This document shows positions 46,898-58,097 of a stretch of 64,000 nucleotides of DNA, one piece after another. Source of the DNA: Calvatia gigantea (Eukaryota > Basidiomycota > Agaricomycetes > Agaricales > Lycoperdaceae). The stretch's first letter is position 1. Every line of letters begins with the position of its first letter. A model generated the notes under the pieces. It did no database searches, was not told the DNA's origin, and saw only the letters and a program-made list of their open reading frames with translations. The stretch lies in the NCBI GenBank assembly GCA_025093985.1, contig JACAAK010000012.1, forward strand, positions 372,001-436,000, read 5' to 3'. The translations under genes and the position numbers were made by a program.

Positions 46898-47716
46898 TCA
46901 GTCAGTGCCAGGTGCATTCTTAGCCTTCTGCCAAGTTGCGCGACTAGATACTTCATCAAACCACCTCGCAACATTGGGCCGATCATGGACCAAACTCAAT
47001 AAGCCATGAAAAAGCAGGCTGCCGACAGGGATATGATAGAGGTCTGCGAGAGTGAGTTCCTGGTAACAAAGAAAATCGACGTCAGCACACCAAACAAGTT
47101 CCGTTTAATAAGAGTAACACGCACATCGCCTGCAAGATATTTCTGCTTGGAAAGAATTTGTTCGTAGACATCAAGCTTCGCGGAAAGGCCTTCTGTCAAC
47201 GTCTTGAGCCGTTGAGTATCTTGCTCCTCCGTCCTGGAAAAACCAGATATTCAGTCCAGGCGTACTAAGAAGTTATGAGGTACGCAATACTCACTTCTTG
47301 GACAAAAGTTCGATGGCGAGAGGGGTGACATAGCGATCAAAGCTGAAGATCTCTATCGCGGCAGCTTGATCGAAGAGCGCGCGCTTCTTAGGATCGGAAG
47401 GAATGAGCCTGGTCCCTTGGTTTGGGTATGTCTCCTCAAGGTAGCGAGAGATAGCGCGGCTTTCAAACAGGACAAAACCATTATCATCCTGGAAATTAAG
47501 TCAGTTTCAGACATAGAGCACAGCGTTGGGAATAGTGACACTTACGATGCAAGGAATTTGCCCAAACGGCTGGATGGCTAGATATTCAGGCGTTTTGTTT
47601 TGGCCCGCTTTCAGATCAATTTCAACGTATTCGAAAGGGATCTCCTTCTCGTGAAGAACCATTGTGACAAGTTTGACAAAGGGAGAAAGGTAATTTCCGT
47701 AGAGCTTGAGAACCAT
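46898..47716 (-). CDS. Glutathione S-transferase (phi-like)
   Basis: A cytosolic enzyme that conjugates glutathione to electrophiles. Four exons are read: 47716-47546, 47488-47295, 47233-47125 and 47059-46898. The introns are 57, 61 and 65 bp, all GT-AG, giving 211 codons with consistent phase. The N-terminal thioredoxin-like domain has MVLKLYGNYLSPFVK (Ser11 is a candidate catalytic residue) and FGQIPCI before the splice. Glutathione-binding VLFESRAISRYL (Glu66-Ser67) follows. The C-terminal helical domain has YLAGDELTLADLYHIP, the usual N-capping box region. The length is normal for phi-like GSTs. A fragment of a related gene is at 58098-58377. Confidence 0.92.
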
Positions 47717-48037
47717 GTTGGGTTGAATGGAGATTCTAGGGGCTGGTTTGCAAATTGAGGTGGTCTCTTGGGGGTATCCTCCCAGTAACATGACATATTG
47801 TACTTATATGCTCTCGCAATGATGATAGCACATTCATGTTCATTCTTGAAACGTTGACCATTGAGTGGGCGCGTCACCGATTAGCAATATTGTTCCCTGC
47901 CTAGTGACGCGTCATTGGTTGGCAACACGGCGCCGGGCCTACCGATGAGAACCTAACAGCATCGCAGGATACACGTTTACAAATCGCATAATCTGGTCTA
48001 TAGACTGACTCATCAGCTCAAGGCCTGCTTTCAAATC

Positions 48038-48286
48038 ATGGCTACGAGCTTACCAACACGTTTACCACACTCTTACCCCGAAGCGCTGAGCCGTGAAGCT
48101 GTCCATCATGTTGATCAGTTTCTGGGGAAGGTATTACGTTACTACCAGAGTCATCAGTTTTCTGCGTCACTGTTGATCGCAGAGGAATGTAGGTTTCAAA
48201 ACGTTGTCACGACAGACCGTGTGTTAGCGTCGAAAGGTGTAGAGTTTGTATTTGGAAGTGCACTATTAAATATAAATGTCCAATAA
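48038..48286 (+). CDS. Hypothetical short ORF
   Basis: An 82-codon frame starting MATSLPTRLPHSYPEAL, with no recognised domain. It follows the GST start in divergent orientation about 320 bp away. There is no paralogue in the window. It may be an exon fragment, since GT dinucleotides suitable as donors occur inside, or a chance ORF. Confidence 0.25.
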   Translation: MATSLPTRLPHSYPEALSREAVHHVDQFLGKVLRYYQSHQFSASLLIAEECRFQNVVTTDRVLASKGVEFVFGSALLNINVQ

Positions 48287-48555
48287 ATATCTAATATAAT
48301 ACTATCAAATCGCCGGTGTAGCGAATATTAGGCGAATTATTAAGTGTAGTGATTAGCCATATTATTATGGTAGGACCACTATCCGATAGGCCCCTGTTTT
48401 AACAGCGCAGTCTCATTACGCACAGCGGGCTGATACCAGCTAGAAACGCTTGAAGCCACAACACAAGAGATACACCACCAATCTCCTGGTATAAATAAGT
48501 GAATGTCATCCTCACATGAAGACACCTGCTATTTTGGCAGCTAGACAAAACAGAG

Positions 48556-48849
48556 TCAACAATCATGACAAGTTATTTTTTGACTTAAATGCTCACTAGC
48601 GTCTTCTTCGTAATGTACATTCCGCCGCCAGAAAACACCGTTGACATTCTTTGTGCCCCGTGGAGCCTGTGCCGCTGAAACGAGGGGACAACATGTCAAT
48701 AACAAGTAAGCGATATGGCAAGTTCACGACAAACCTGCTTCCGCTCGCGGGAGCATATTGGCTGGGATTGGGCGAGAGGCCGGAGCAGCCAATGCAGTCT
48801 GGGCCAAAGCAGCAACAATTGCCAAAGAAAAGTAAAGGATGGCCTGCAT
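48556..48849 (-). CDS. Candidate small secreted protein
   Basis: Exon 1 is 48849-48735 and exon 2 is 48674-48556, with a 60-bp GT-AG intron, giving 77 codons. The N-terminus MQAILYFSLAIVAALAQTAL is a typical signal peptide: a hydrophobic core and then small residues before AAP, with cleavage likely near residue 22. The mature part is short, with a basic NGVFWRRNVHYEED stretch and two Cys near the end (TCHDC). Nothing in it matches a family I know. Small secreted proteins are common in plant- and litter-associated basidiomycetes, but this length is also compatible with a chance frame. Confidence 0.5.
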
Positions 48850-50479
48850 CGGTGGAGACTAGGTTGTGAAAGCTGAGAGGGTTTGAGAATTAAACGTTGA
48901 ACTATGGGTGACGACGAACCCTGCCCCTCCAAGGGAAGGCTTTTATCCTTTCCTCTACATCACAAGCCTCACCAATTAAAGAAATCGTCTCGTGAGTCAA
49001 TACGGGCAGGGGAATGTACGGAGGCGAAACCGGGATTGCGTTTTGCAGCGCTTTCAGGATAATACAATTACTAGTGAAGCAACATCCATCTTGCTACTGT
49101 GTGAAGGATCTCCATTTCCAGTAGTGGGAGTGGCGACGAACAGATCCTCGGTGCTTGGTATGTATAATTAATGATCCGTGTCTCAGTTATTCACCTATTT
49201 CTCGCAGCCCCGCGAGGCCTACACCCGGGGGGACTCGCGGGAACACGGGTACCGGATGTGCTTGAACAGCCTCAAGGAGTTGGTGCGATATTGAAAACTT
49301 TCGTCATACTGAGTGGCCCCGTGCGCAAGTGCGACTTGAATTAGGACTTCGCTTATTAGGACTTCGCTTTGGGGGACACCCCCGAGTGAGAGGACTAGTA
49401 CTAAGTATCAAAGATGGTTGACTAGGTCAACAAAAATGGGCAGAGCGTAGTACTGACCTTCATTCTCCATCTTGACGGGAAATGTCATGATCTCTTGCGG
49501 CGCCTTTTGCGACTACCGGAGTCTGCAACCCGGAGCAAAAGCAGTTCCTCAGTGCGGCGGAATCACCGAGCGACATGGTGTTGGGAACCACTCACATTTG
49601 CCCTGAATTGATCCTCTGTTCCCGAACTGAGCTTCCAAGCCCATCGAGGCGATGAGAGCCGCAACCTCTCCAAATTTGAAGGAATGGGTATTGCTGCTAC
49701 AGAAGGATAAAAATAGATATATGGATAACTGTTTCAAATTGAATACCGTATCGAGGGCGCCAGATTCGCATTCAAGAATCAGCAGCGGGAGTATCTCTGG
49801 TCTAAGGCGAGGCCCGGCCTGCGGTGGAACGTGGAGCAACCAGCGTCAACACAAGAGGTGTCAAACTTCTCAGCAGTTTTTCACCTGACTGGCTTCTCGT
49901 GCTTCAGTCCCCTCCAGTATCTACCATTTAGGGGGTCTTATGGGTTTGCCCATGAGACAAACCGGAGTCATCGAGCCGGGTAAGCGGCCCCGGCATGGTT
50001 TTGAATTTCACTGCCTCCGCGGTTCGGTGCATAGACCGCAGTTGGTGTAACCATCATGATCTATTAATGCCAATTTGATCCGTACGGATGATAGGCAGCC
50101 TTCGGATCGCGTGTCCATTTTCCGTCAGTTTCAGGTTGTTAAAGGCCGACGCTGATTGTACTGCATCAGGGAGCCTCTCAAAGGTAATACCAACCAGTGT
50201 TGATTCATGGGACGAAAGATGTTCCCCTTCGGCAAACTCCGAGGGTATATATGTGACGTCCTGGATTGCTCGGCGACTTGTTCTAGGAGGGTGGGACCAA
50301 ATCGGCTTGGAAGTGCCTGGAGACCTGGACTAGCCTGGGCATAGTGGAAAGCAGATGTGAGGCGGTGGCGTATCAAGTCCTAAATTTATTTTTGAAATAT
50401 CCTTTGTCATTGCATACTTTCATTGTCCACCAAACGTGCTGAGCATCGATGATAGGGGAATATAAACACATACGGCATA
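48850..50479. other. Intergenic stretch without a confident gene
   Basis: The minus strand has a 96-codon frame at 49549-49839 with a hydrophobic part (LKQLSIYLFLSFC) but no known domain. A short GC-rich palindromic stretch lies near 49200-49260. No TIR, LTR or tandem repeat was seen. Confidence 0.35.
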
Positions 50480-50676
50480 CAATCAACTTTCTTATAACCC
50501 ATGCCCATTCCTGAGCCCATCGGGGCCACAAGTCCTTAAAAGGTACGGATTATAATACCAATCCAAATGAGTTCACTAGTCTCCCTAACAGAGATCCTGT
50601 ATATGTAAATGAAGATGTTACAGGAAGGTAACCTGATGGGCTCAGGAATGGATATGGGTTATAAGAGAGTTGACTG
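50480..50676. mobile_element. MITE with long TIRs, pogo-like ends
   Basis: 197 bp flanked by TA at 50478-50479 and 50677-50678. The TIRs are about 48 bp: CAATCAACTTTCTTATAACC then CATGCCCATTCCTGAGCCCA on the left, and the complement on the right (CTCAGGAATGGATATGGG, TTATAAGAGAGTTGACTG). The outer part resembles the pogo TIR at 27419 (CARTC...TATAACCCAT). No coding capacity. Confidence 0.85.
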
Positions 50677-50678
50677 TA

Positions 50679-51537
50679 GTGATGCTGGGGTTGACAACGT
50701 TGGAGAAAGAGCGTGGCGAGGGTTACAGGGTAGCGCCGATCTGAGACCGGAACTCTCCGGATCGCCATCTTATTGAAAACAAAAAGTAAACTTGAATGTT
50801 TTCAACTTCTTGGTCCCGCTCGGCACTCCACATCTCCTCTGGCCAAGTTACCGCTATGATAATCTAGCGCTGGTACAACGATGTGAACGCCTGTTCGTAC
50901 CGCGTGTCTCTTACGTCGATATTGATTCCCTTTTGAACTACGCTCGCGACACGTTTCCTTGTCCCAAAACACGACATCCCTATCTAGGCCCATCTGTCCC
51001 TCTACTTATGCTGATGTATTAGCTTGGAGGGCTTGAGTCACACCATCATCCACCTCAGCTGATCCGGGGCCTGTCATCATGACTCTCGAGGGTTGTGATG
51101 ATGCGTGCTCCGAAACTTTACGACTGCCCTACATTCTAATGTCGTGTCGTAACACCAGATCCTGTCGTCAGGCGTTGTTCTCTAATAGAATCATTGCCTC
51201 TTAACATCCCCCACTGGGATATCAGGATCTTCCTGGCTTCGGGCATTGCCACATCATGGGGCGTCTCCAGGGAAAGTCAGGCCTCGCATCCATTAATAAT
51301 TAATAATTTATGGCACCGGAGCCATTCTTGTACTGGGACTGTGTTCAACCAATCCTTGCTCCCTTTTATCACTCTTCCACTTTGGCAGAGAAGCACGACT
51401 CCATTATTATCGTTCTGAAAACAGAACGTTGAAGAAATCTCGAGTGAATGAAGCGCCGTGACTTCAGCACTTTTAAGAAGAGTTGTCACAACAGTTTGAT
51501 GTTCGGATGTCACTGCTTCTTTCCACCATCCTCCACC
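50679..51537. other. Intergenic stretch without a confident gene
   Basis: Only short ORFs on both strands, none with a recognisable domain. Nothing repetitive was seen. Confidence 0.35.
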
Positions 51538-51857
51538 TTACGATCCACAATGCTCATCGATGATTTGTTCGATCGCCTCGTTCGTCGTTTCCGACGTTCC
51601 GAACATCAAGAGTTCCATGAATTCCCTCAAAGTCGAAGCCAAACACGTACCCGTGGGTTTAGAACGTCTGTCTTTATCCAGCACACCCAACTGGTCATGG
51701 CTCCCGGGTCCACACAAGGCCAAACGGCAATCAACGCGAGCACAGCTTTTTTAGCGGTGGGAATAATTTCGTTATACATCACCAGACATTTATCGAAAAT
51801 CGGCCTCAGGTCGTCCAGATATTTACGCAGGGCAGCCAGGTGAGTAGATCCGGTCAT
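51538..51857 (-). CDS. Unknown short coding-like segment
   Basis: Two overlapping frames (51627-51857 and 51538-51723) have fairly ordinary composition, with helical parts AALRKYLDDLRPIFDKCL and EAIEQIIDEHCGS. They could be one gene with a frameshift or a short intron. No family was recognised. It lies just left of the duplicated NACHT-gene exon, on the opposite strand. Confidence 0.25.
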
Positions 51858-51881
51858 AATTCAATTGTCACGAGCGTCGAG

Positions 51882-52010
51882 TAGAAATATTCTGGTTTCC
51901 AGTCCTTGAACTCATTGCACCACACACCGATCCAAATGCTGCAGTGGACTCCAGCGCCCGATTTCCGCCTCCGCTATGCCATCCTAGAACGCGCTTGAAA
52001 ATTGGGGGCA
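51882..52010 (+). repeat. Long direct repeat, left copy (NACHT gene exon)
   Basis: About 128 bp, nearly identical to 54396-54522, with only two 1-bp length differences at the right end. It encodes the segment that precedes the NACHT domain (TDPNAAVDSSARFPPPLCHP). It flanks a 2.4-kb insertion. Confidence 0.9.
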
Positions 52011-52945
52011 TCTTAATCTAAGCTCACTTTGCAAGTAAGCCTGAGGTCTTCTTCTTAGATTACAAAGGTCTCAACCTTAGCTCAAGTCACTTAATCCAGT
52101 TAATCTTGAAAGAACTTATTACTTTGCTTTGCTTAGGCACAATAGATCGCTTTTCACTGTACTCTGAAGGCTGGGCAATGGCTAGTAGGTTCCTTGCTAC
52201 ATCTGATACCTCAAAAGGGGTTTATATATTATTTGGATGCTCATTATGACAAGATAATGATTATATGACTAGAAACATATTATCAAGCAAGGTACGAACC
52301 AGTAGATTAGATCATGTGCCAAGAGAGCTGCAACCTATTAAATTAGTGAGACATTGGAAATATAGGCAGATTATGGGTATCTGTTTGTTCCAGGCTATAT
52401 TTTAGCCTGTTCTCTAGATCTGCATTCTTCTCTAAATATGTAGAACATCTAAGATTTTGGACATTGTGTGAACCATTCTCCTATGTGTCCCCATGGATTG
52501 TATGCACACCCATCCATACATGCCATTAGTGCTGAGTGATATTTGTTAATTTAATAATGGTGGTATTTCCTTGTGAACACGCTGATCATCCTTTTAGATT
52601 AAGTGTGTCAGACTTATTTCTCAAGTCTAGGCTCATTGGAGGGGTCCCATAACTCTGTATAAACACATTGGAATGGTTTTACCACCTGGTCCAGCTAGAA
52701 TCATGACTGGTCATATAGTACACTGTTAGAATTGCTTTTAGTTAAGCACAGTGGTCATCCTATAGCTGCCACTATCCATCATCAATGGCTATAGTGTTCT
52801 ACAGTGATTGAGTACTCTTTTATTATACTGTTGGGCTCTTAGATTAGGTTGTACTACTATAGGAAGGTTTGATGTAATTATTAGATTAGGCTTGTATGCC
52901 TTAGATTAGTGATTTTCAAGTGTGAAAACAGCTTTGCCATTACAA
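52011..52945. repeat. Unclassified repeat R, copy 2
   Basis: It starts exactly at the end of the left direct repeat with TCTTAATCTAAGC and matches the reverse complement of 28185-28282 plus 37218-38042. It shows the site of solo LTR C2 without the insertion (GGGCTCTTAGATTAGG). The TAATCTAA motif is frequent in both orientations. Confidence 0.75.
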
Positions 52946-52965
52946 TGCGCTGCATCTGAACACAC

Positions 52966-54235
52966 AGATATAGGACAAGTTCAGCTTCTCCCTCAAATAA
53001 CACTCAAAAGATGTCTTCCACTGCAGATGCTGGACTGGTGTGTGATTATATAAATGCACAGCTGTGTTCAACACAAATTCCCACCACAAGTTAGGTAGAC
53101 ATGCCTGAAAGTGTAAAGCTTGTGCTTTCTTGTGTAGGGTACAGTTCAGTCACTCTGCTTGCCCATTCTGCTAATGTGCATAGCGAGCTGTAGTCTCATG
53201 GATGATTCTACACACTGCAAACCATGCCATTAAACATTTATTGATGTATTCTCCTCCATTATTGGTGTGGAAATGATAGATCCACATACTAGAGAGGTTC
53301 TCTAATGCAAGGATCAGCTGAATAAGCTTCTCCAGAGCCTCAGACTTCTTTTGAAGGAGGACAACATGTGCATGAGATAAGAAGTCATTTAGTAATGTCA
53401 TAGCCTACTTATATTTGTAGTAACTAATAATTGGCAATTCCATCAAGTCCAAGTGACATAGCTCAAAGACTGAGGTGGCTCACTTAGAGTTCCCCAGGAA
53501 GGGGTTATTATGCATTTACCCCTTGCATAGCCATCACATAGAGGCTTCCGGAAAAGTGGTGGTGAAATCAGCATGATGCCCTCAACATACTTTGGAAGCT
53601 TGGAGAGCACATAATCTGAAGGATGTCCCATTTGACAATACCAGTCAATATAATCAGGTTGGCATAATGCTAACACTACTGGCTTTTCCTTGCTGTGATA
53701 CAAGATATACATGTGCACTATATGTATGTTGTTCATAAACAACTGATGAGGCCAGGTGGACAATACCGCTCATCCTGATTTATCATGGATGGTGGTTCCA
53801 TCAACAGTTGCCTCAAAGGTATGTCCAGTCTGAAGTATCTGGTCCAAGGACATTAACCATTCCATAATTTCCTTGATATAAAAGACTGGTGCAATACATG
53901 AAGTAGTACTTCAAGTCTTTCCCCCATCAACAACATCATGCTGGAAGATAATAGATCCTTGTTCTGTCATTTTATAATTCTGGTTGCCAGTGGCTTGGAT
54001 AATGCTGAAGTGGCCCATCTTAATCTCTGTGAAATCAGAGAGATAACCAGTGATGTGGTACAATGCTCCAGAATCAAGGAGCCAATCCGCATCAACTTCC
54101 ACATGTTTGTTAGCTTCTCCCCTGCATTTTAAGCACTCAGTGAGATCACAAATGTGATATGTCTCAAGTGAGTTTAGAGCATTGTGCTCTTGCTTTAAAT
54201 GCAATTTCTCAGTGTCTGAATACTAAACATTATTC
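52966..54235 (-). pseudogene. Copia pol fragment: protease to integrase
   Basis: Pieces in three frames match the Copia elements of this window but are more diverged. They are protease DADWLLDSGALYHITGYLSD at 53911-54204 (here the DSG is kept), GAG-pre-integrase YIDWYCQMGHPSDYVLSKLP at 53443-53763, and integrase NNGGEYINK and IHETTARYAH at 53171-53401. No LTR is attached on either side. It is part of the insertion between the two long direct repeats. Confidence 0.85.
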
Positions 54236-54395
54236 AGTGGGCATATCTTACTTTCCAGTTTAGTTATACCAGTGGAATAGGAAGAACATGTGGTACCTAT
54301 GGCATGTGCCCAGCATATATTATAGTTTGTGAAGTCCATACAACAATGCCTATGACATAGTCCTACAGGAGGCAGATGATGCACAATCTAGCTCA

Positions 54396-54522
54396 TAGAA
54401 ATATTCTGGTTTCCAGTCCTTGAACTCATTGCACCACACACCGATCCAAATGCTGCAGTGGACTCCAGCGCCCGATTTCCGCCTCCGCTATGCCATCCTA
54501 GAACGCGCTTGAAAATGGGGCA
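54396..54522 (+). repeat. Long direct repeat, right copy (NACHT gene exon)
   Basis: Partner of 51882-52010. It continues directly into the NACHT domain, so this copy is at the original place and the left copy plus the insertion are additions, or the reverse. Confidence 0.9.
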
Positions 54523-55757
54523 AATTGCTTAGTTGGTTGGCCGACCCTGAGCGCCAATGGAGCATGATCTGGCTTCATGGTCCAGCTGGGACGGGAAAGT
54601 CTGCGGTCGCCCAAACCTTCGCTGAGCGTTGCGCCGAAAACGGGCGTCTTGGCGCTTCCTTCTTCTTTTCGCGACCAAACAACCGAAACAACCCTGATAC
54701 CGTCATTCCCAGTCTTGTTTATCAGTTAGCTGTCCGTAATCCTAACTACAAATTTCTCATGACGGCTCAGCTTGCCAATGACCCTCAGTTGATGCTTAAA
54801 GCACATCACATCCAATTCAACCAGCTTATCGTCGAGCCATTCTTGCAGTTGCAGACACAGAGGGGGAAGCACATCCCGGAACCCCTTCTCATCGTCTTGG
54901 ACGGGTTGGACGAAAATCATTGAGATGATCAGTGAGGCTACACGACTTAAGAAAGGCCTCCCTCTGCTATGGTTGATTTGCATCGACCCGAAGCCCATCT
55001 CAAGTACATTTTCTCGAGGGCGGACTACACCGTAAATCGCGATCGCGGGGGACTTGTCATTGATGCAGAGTTGGTTGCCGACTTCGATCTCTATATCCGG
55101 GGTGGGTTGGCGGGGATCACGGCCCATTTTTGGGGCGTCACGACCCGTACCTGGCTATCCAAAGGGCGGATTACTGAGCTTTCAAACAAAGCCTCCAGGC
55201 ATTTCGGTTTTGCCTCGACTGCACTCCGGTATATCGGCGACCTGGCGTCTGCGACCCTGATTGCTTGTTTTGATAACCTCCTGTCTTTCCTCGCGGATGT
55301 TAAAACTGAAACTTCGAATCCTCTGGAGGCCCTTGATGCTGTTTATACCGGAATTCCTCATGGCGTACCGGATGAGGCCTTCCAGACAGTAAAGCGGATA
55401 CTGGGCCACTGCGCCTTCACAGCATGTATTGAGTTTTCGGATTCAACTCAGTTGCTCTGTAAATTTCTCCATGTGGACCAAGCCACTTTCTATAGTGCCC
55501 TTCGAAAGCTCCATTCTGTGATCGATGTCCCCGCACCCGAAGCGGCTTTCCGAATAGGTCCACGTTTCTACCATGCGTCATTCCAGGAGTACCTCCGCGA
55601 TCCTAATCGTTCAGGTAGACTCGTCACTTTGAATGATGTACAGCTCGACTACACCAAAATATGCTTCTCCTGGTACAAGATCGACCTTGAGCTCTTTCAT
55701 ACAACTGATGGCGAGTTTACATTCACAAATCAAGACAGCATTCTCAGCATGTCCTAG
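54396..55757 (+). pseudogene. NACHT-domain STAND (NLR-like) protein, broken
   Basis: Proteins of this class use an NTPase switch in fungal non-self recognition and related signalling. The segment starts with the usual lead-in SSARFPPPLCHPRTR. The P-loop follows in WLHGPAGTGKSAVAQTFAERC, then ASFFFSRPNNRNNPDTVIPS, LVYQLAVRNP and the Walker B-like PLLIVLDGLDE. A frame change near 54520 separates the lead-in from the NACHT part. Two more near 54920-54970 separate Walker B from RPEAHLKYIFSRADYTVN. The 262-codon frame to 55757 has the winged-helix-like and HASFQEYLRDPNRSG parts typical of these proteins. No repeat domain follows. Confidence 0.85.
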
Positions 55758-55759
55758 GA

Positions 55760-56435
55760 TTGACATTCAACAAAAAACACCAACACGGGATTGTTCCAGG
55801 CCTGACGTGGGTTTCGGATGACAATGAAGCGGAAATCTCCTCCATTCTTGCATTCAAAGCTGGCGGAGGCTGTTGGCAGGCCAGCGGTCCTATTGAATGG
55901 GATGAAGCTCTTCTCTCCGAAATCCAAAACTTTGATTACAGATACATCAGACAAGATACCTTGGTTGGTGGAATTTCGTGAACCAGTTGTGGGAAGTGGT
56001 GCATTAACATCATCGATACTATCCCTCACATGCCCCCTATGCTGATATACTCTTGGTCATCTAGGATTCTTCGGGTGGCATCATTCGGACAGAACCTCGA
56101 AGTGAGGTAGATTTCTAGCTGCTGGAGTATATGAAAGTTATGACCAAGTCTGGGGGGCCTGTTAAGCCTGCCAGATTTCCACTCGTGTGTCGACTTGCTC
56201 ACTTTCACCTGGAACTGTTTTCTCAAGTTGTGAACAGCAAACTTCGCATTATGGATATTATTTTCTTCTTGGACATGGTTCAGCGGCCATTGTATGCTGG
56301 ACCACCGGCCGCTCCAAGCAACTATTTGTCATACTGAATTGTGACGAGGCACCGTCAAAGGAGAGGATTGACACTTATCAGGCATTGTTTGTCAGAGAGA
56401 GGGACAATGACGATAGCGACGATGATCCAGCGTAG
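55760..56435 (+). pseudogene. Possible C-terminal remnants after the NACHT gene
   Basis: The frame 55760-55981 (WVSDDNEAEISSILAFKAGG) may be the end of the NACHT protein. The frame ending at 56435 (HGSAAIVCWTTGRSKQLFVI, acidic tail NDDSDDDPA) is of unknown origin. Several frame changes are present. Confidence 0.35.
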
Positions 56436-56440
56436 GAACT

Positions 56441-57280
56441 CCATTTTCTTACCTTTGACTTTTCATGCGGGTAACTACTCACTTGGATAATGTGAAAACA
56501 AAACATTGGTATACTGTTGGTTAAAAGGTACGGGCCTGCTTCCTGGACCTCCAATACCAGGCACCTTCAACCGATCCTTCTCTGCCCTTGCAGCAGCAAC
56601 CGCTAAAGGGACATGGGTCCTACAACAATCTCCCCTCCCCACCTCTCATTGCCATGCTCTAAATCGTCATGTGTGTGAGCGTGCCCATGACGTGGATCAT
56701 CCGATTCGGCATGGCACAGAAATTGGGACACAAGTCATTGTGTCACTGATGTCCTCTTCGTATCGTCTTACCCCCTGAGCCGTCCCACCATTATAGCCTA
56801 TCACACTGCAGTTCTCGTCTCTGAGAGGGTACCCTGCCACCTTTCGGACGATACCATTGTTTCGCATCTCCGGTCCGCAGACGCATCGAACATCACAGTA
56901 GGAATGAAAGCCCGGGCTTCAGGCTTTGTAGACTCAACCGACACATGTCACGGAGTACATGATATCACTTGCTTTTGTTTCGAGCAACTCGACCCAGGTC
57001 TCATAGAAAATACCCCGCACATCTGTAGCGCGTACAGGCATTAAACAATCCCTCTCTGACTCTGACTTTAAGCTTGGACACACTTCATTTGTATCCGTCA
57101 TTGACCGCTCCAGCGCTCCTGAACCTTGCGGCACACCCGCCACCAATCCCTTCTCACAACCGGGTCGATGCACATGCATGTCCTCTCCACCCTACGTCTC
57201 CGCCTCTCTAAATGAATGGCTCCTCCGTCTGAAGCAATTCCAGCGGCCCCTGCGGATACTGTATATCAGAACACATACCC
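56441..57280. other. Stretch with one coding-like remnant, no family recognised
   Basis: On the plus strand around 56765-57040 a frame without stops reads PLSRPTIIAYHTAVLVSERV and later CHGVHDITCFCFEQLDP, which looks like protein but was not recognised. Otherwise nothing was seen. Confidence 0.3.
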
Positions 57281-57465
57281 ATCGCCCGAAGCCCATTCGT
57301 GATCCAGAAGTCATTAAAGAATATTCCATGATGTATTACACCGATTTTGCCCGTATCGCGTTCCTCAACAGCAAGCTTCTTTGTGTTTCTTGTCCTACCC
57401 TCAATTTAACATTTTCAAAATTAAAACAGCCTCACTCATACACTCCCCATGGTTTGACATCTTCC
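57281..57465 (+). pseudogene. PTPA (PP2A activator) fragment, copy 1
   Basis: It encodes RPKPIRDPEVIKEYSMMYYT and DFARIAFLNSK, the part of the peptidyl-prolyl isomerase-type PP2A activator (Rrd/PTPA family) after the VWDLDDYHFL motif. It is nearly identical to 60090-60270 and keeps an intron-like stretch. It is cut off at TTTGACATCT by repeat D. Only this internal piece is present. Confidence 0.75.
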
Positions 57466-57469
57466 AAAA

Positions 57470-57785
57470 TTTGAGGGCTTACCTGCGGACGGGCACCAGG
57501 CCAAAGTGCCCATTTTCCCTCAGATTCCCGACCGACCTCCCAGGGACCCCCAACACCTGCGGATGTGCGCGCCTATTTTCCAACAAAGGAAATTTTTTGG
57601 AACCCAAAAAAAATAGTGTACGAAAGCTCCAGACAGAATATCAGTGGTATAAAATAGTACTAAAATCAATGAATAACCTGATCCCTTTGATTTCCTTCCT
57701 TGAGCTTTGGTTTTAGGTGCTTTTGAACAAGAATGAGCCTCTGTTGGTGATTCCGGAGGTATATGAAGTGGTTTGCATCAGTGTG
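57470..57785. repeat. Interspersed repeat D, copy 1
   Basis: About 310 bp similar to 62350-62665, including ACCTGCGGACGGGCACCAGG, CCAAAGTGCCCATTTTCC, a run of A after GGAACCC, and CTGTTGGTGATTCCGGAGG. A short minus-strand frame ending in HLKPKLKEGN is shared. Class unknown. Confidence 0.7.
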
Positions 57786-58097
57786 GTATAATTGGTGTAT
57801 TTCGAGGACACCTGATCCATTGGCAGTTTATCAAGCACTGTCAAGAAGTGATTTGAAGGTAAAATGGCAAATTTCTTGAGGCCAAGGTACTGTAAATCTC
57901 AAGGTGTATCCTTGAAATTATCACCATAAGTCAGTTCAAATATTTGCAGTGCTAAGTTTGAGACTGCCATGATACTGTCAACTCCATCAGCTCAGCCATG
58001 TTTGCCATTTTTCCTGCCACTTTGATCATAGACAGAAAGAACTAAGGGACTGTTAAAGACCGAGAAAATCAAGTCAGTATCCTTGAATGCATCTTTT

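Noticed and set aside
52966..54235. Solo Copia element at 53-54 kb
   Set aside because: There are no LTRs, PBS or 5-bp TSD; it is only an internal fragment within a composite insertion.
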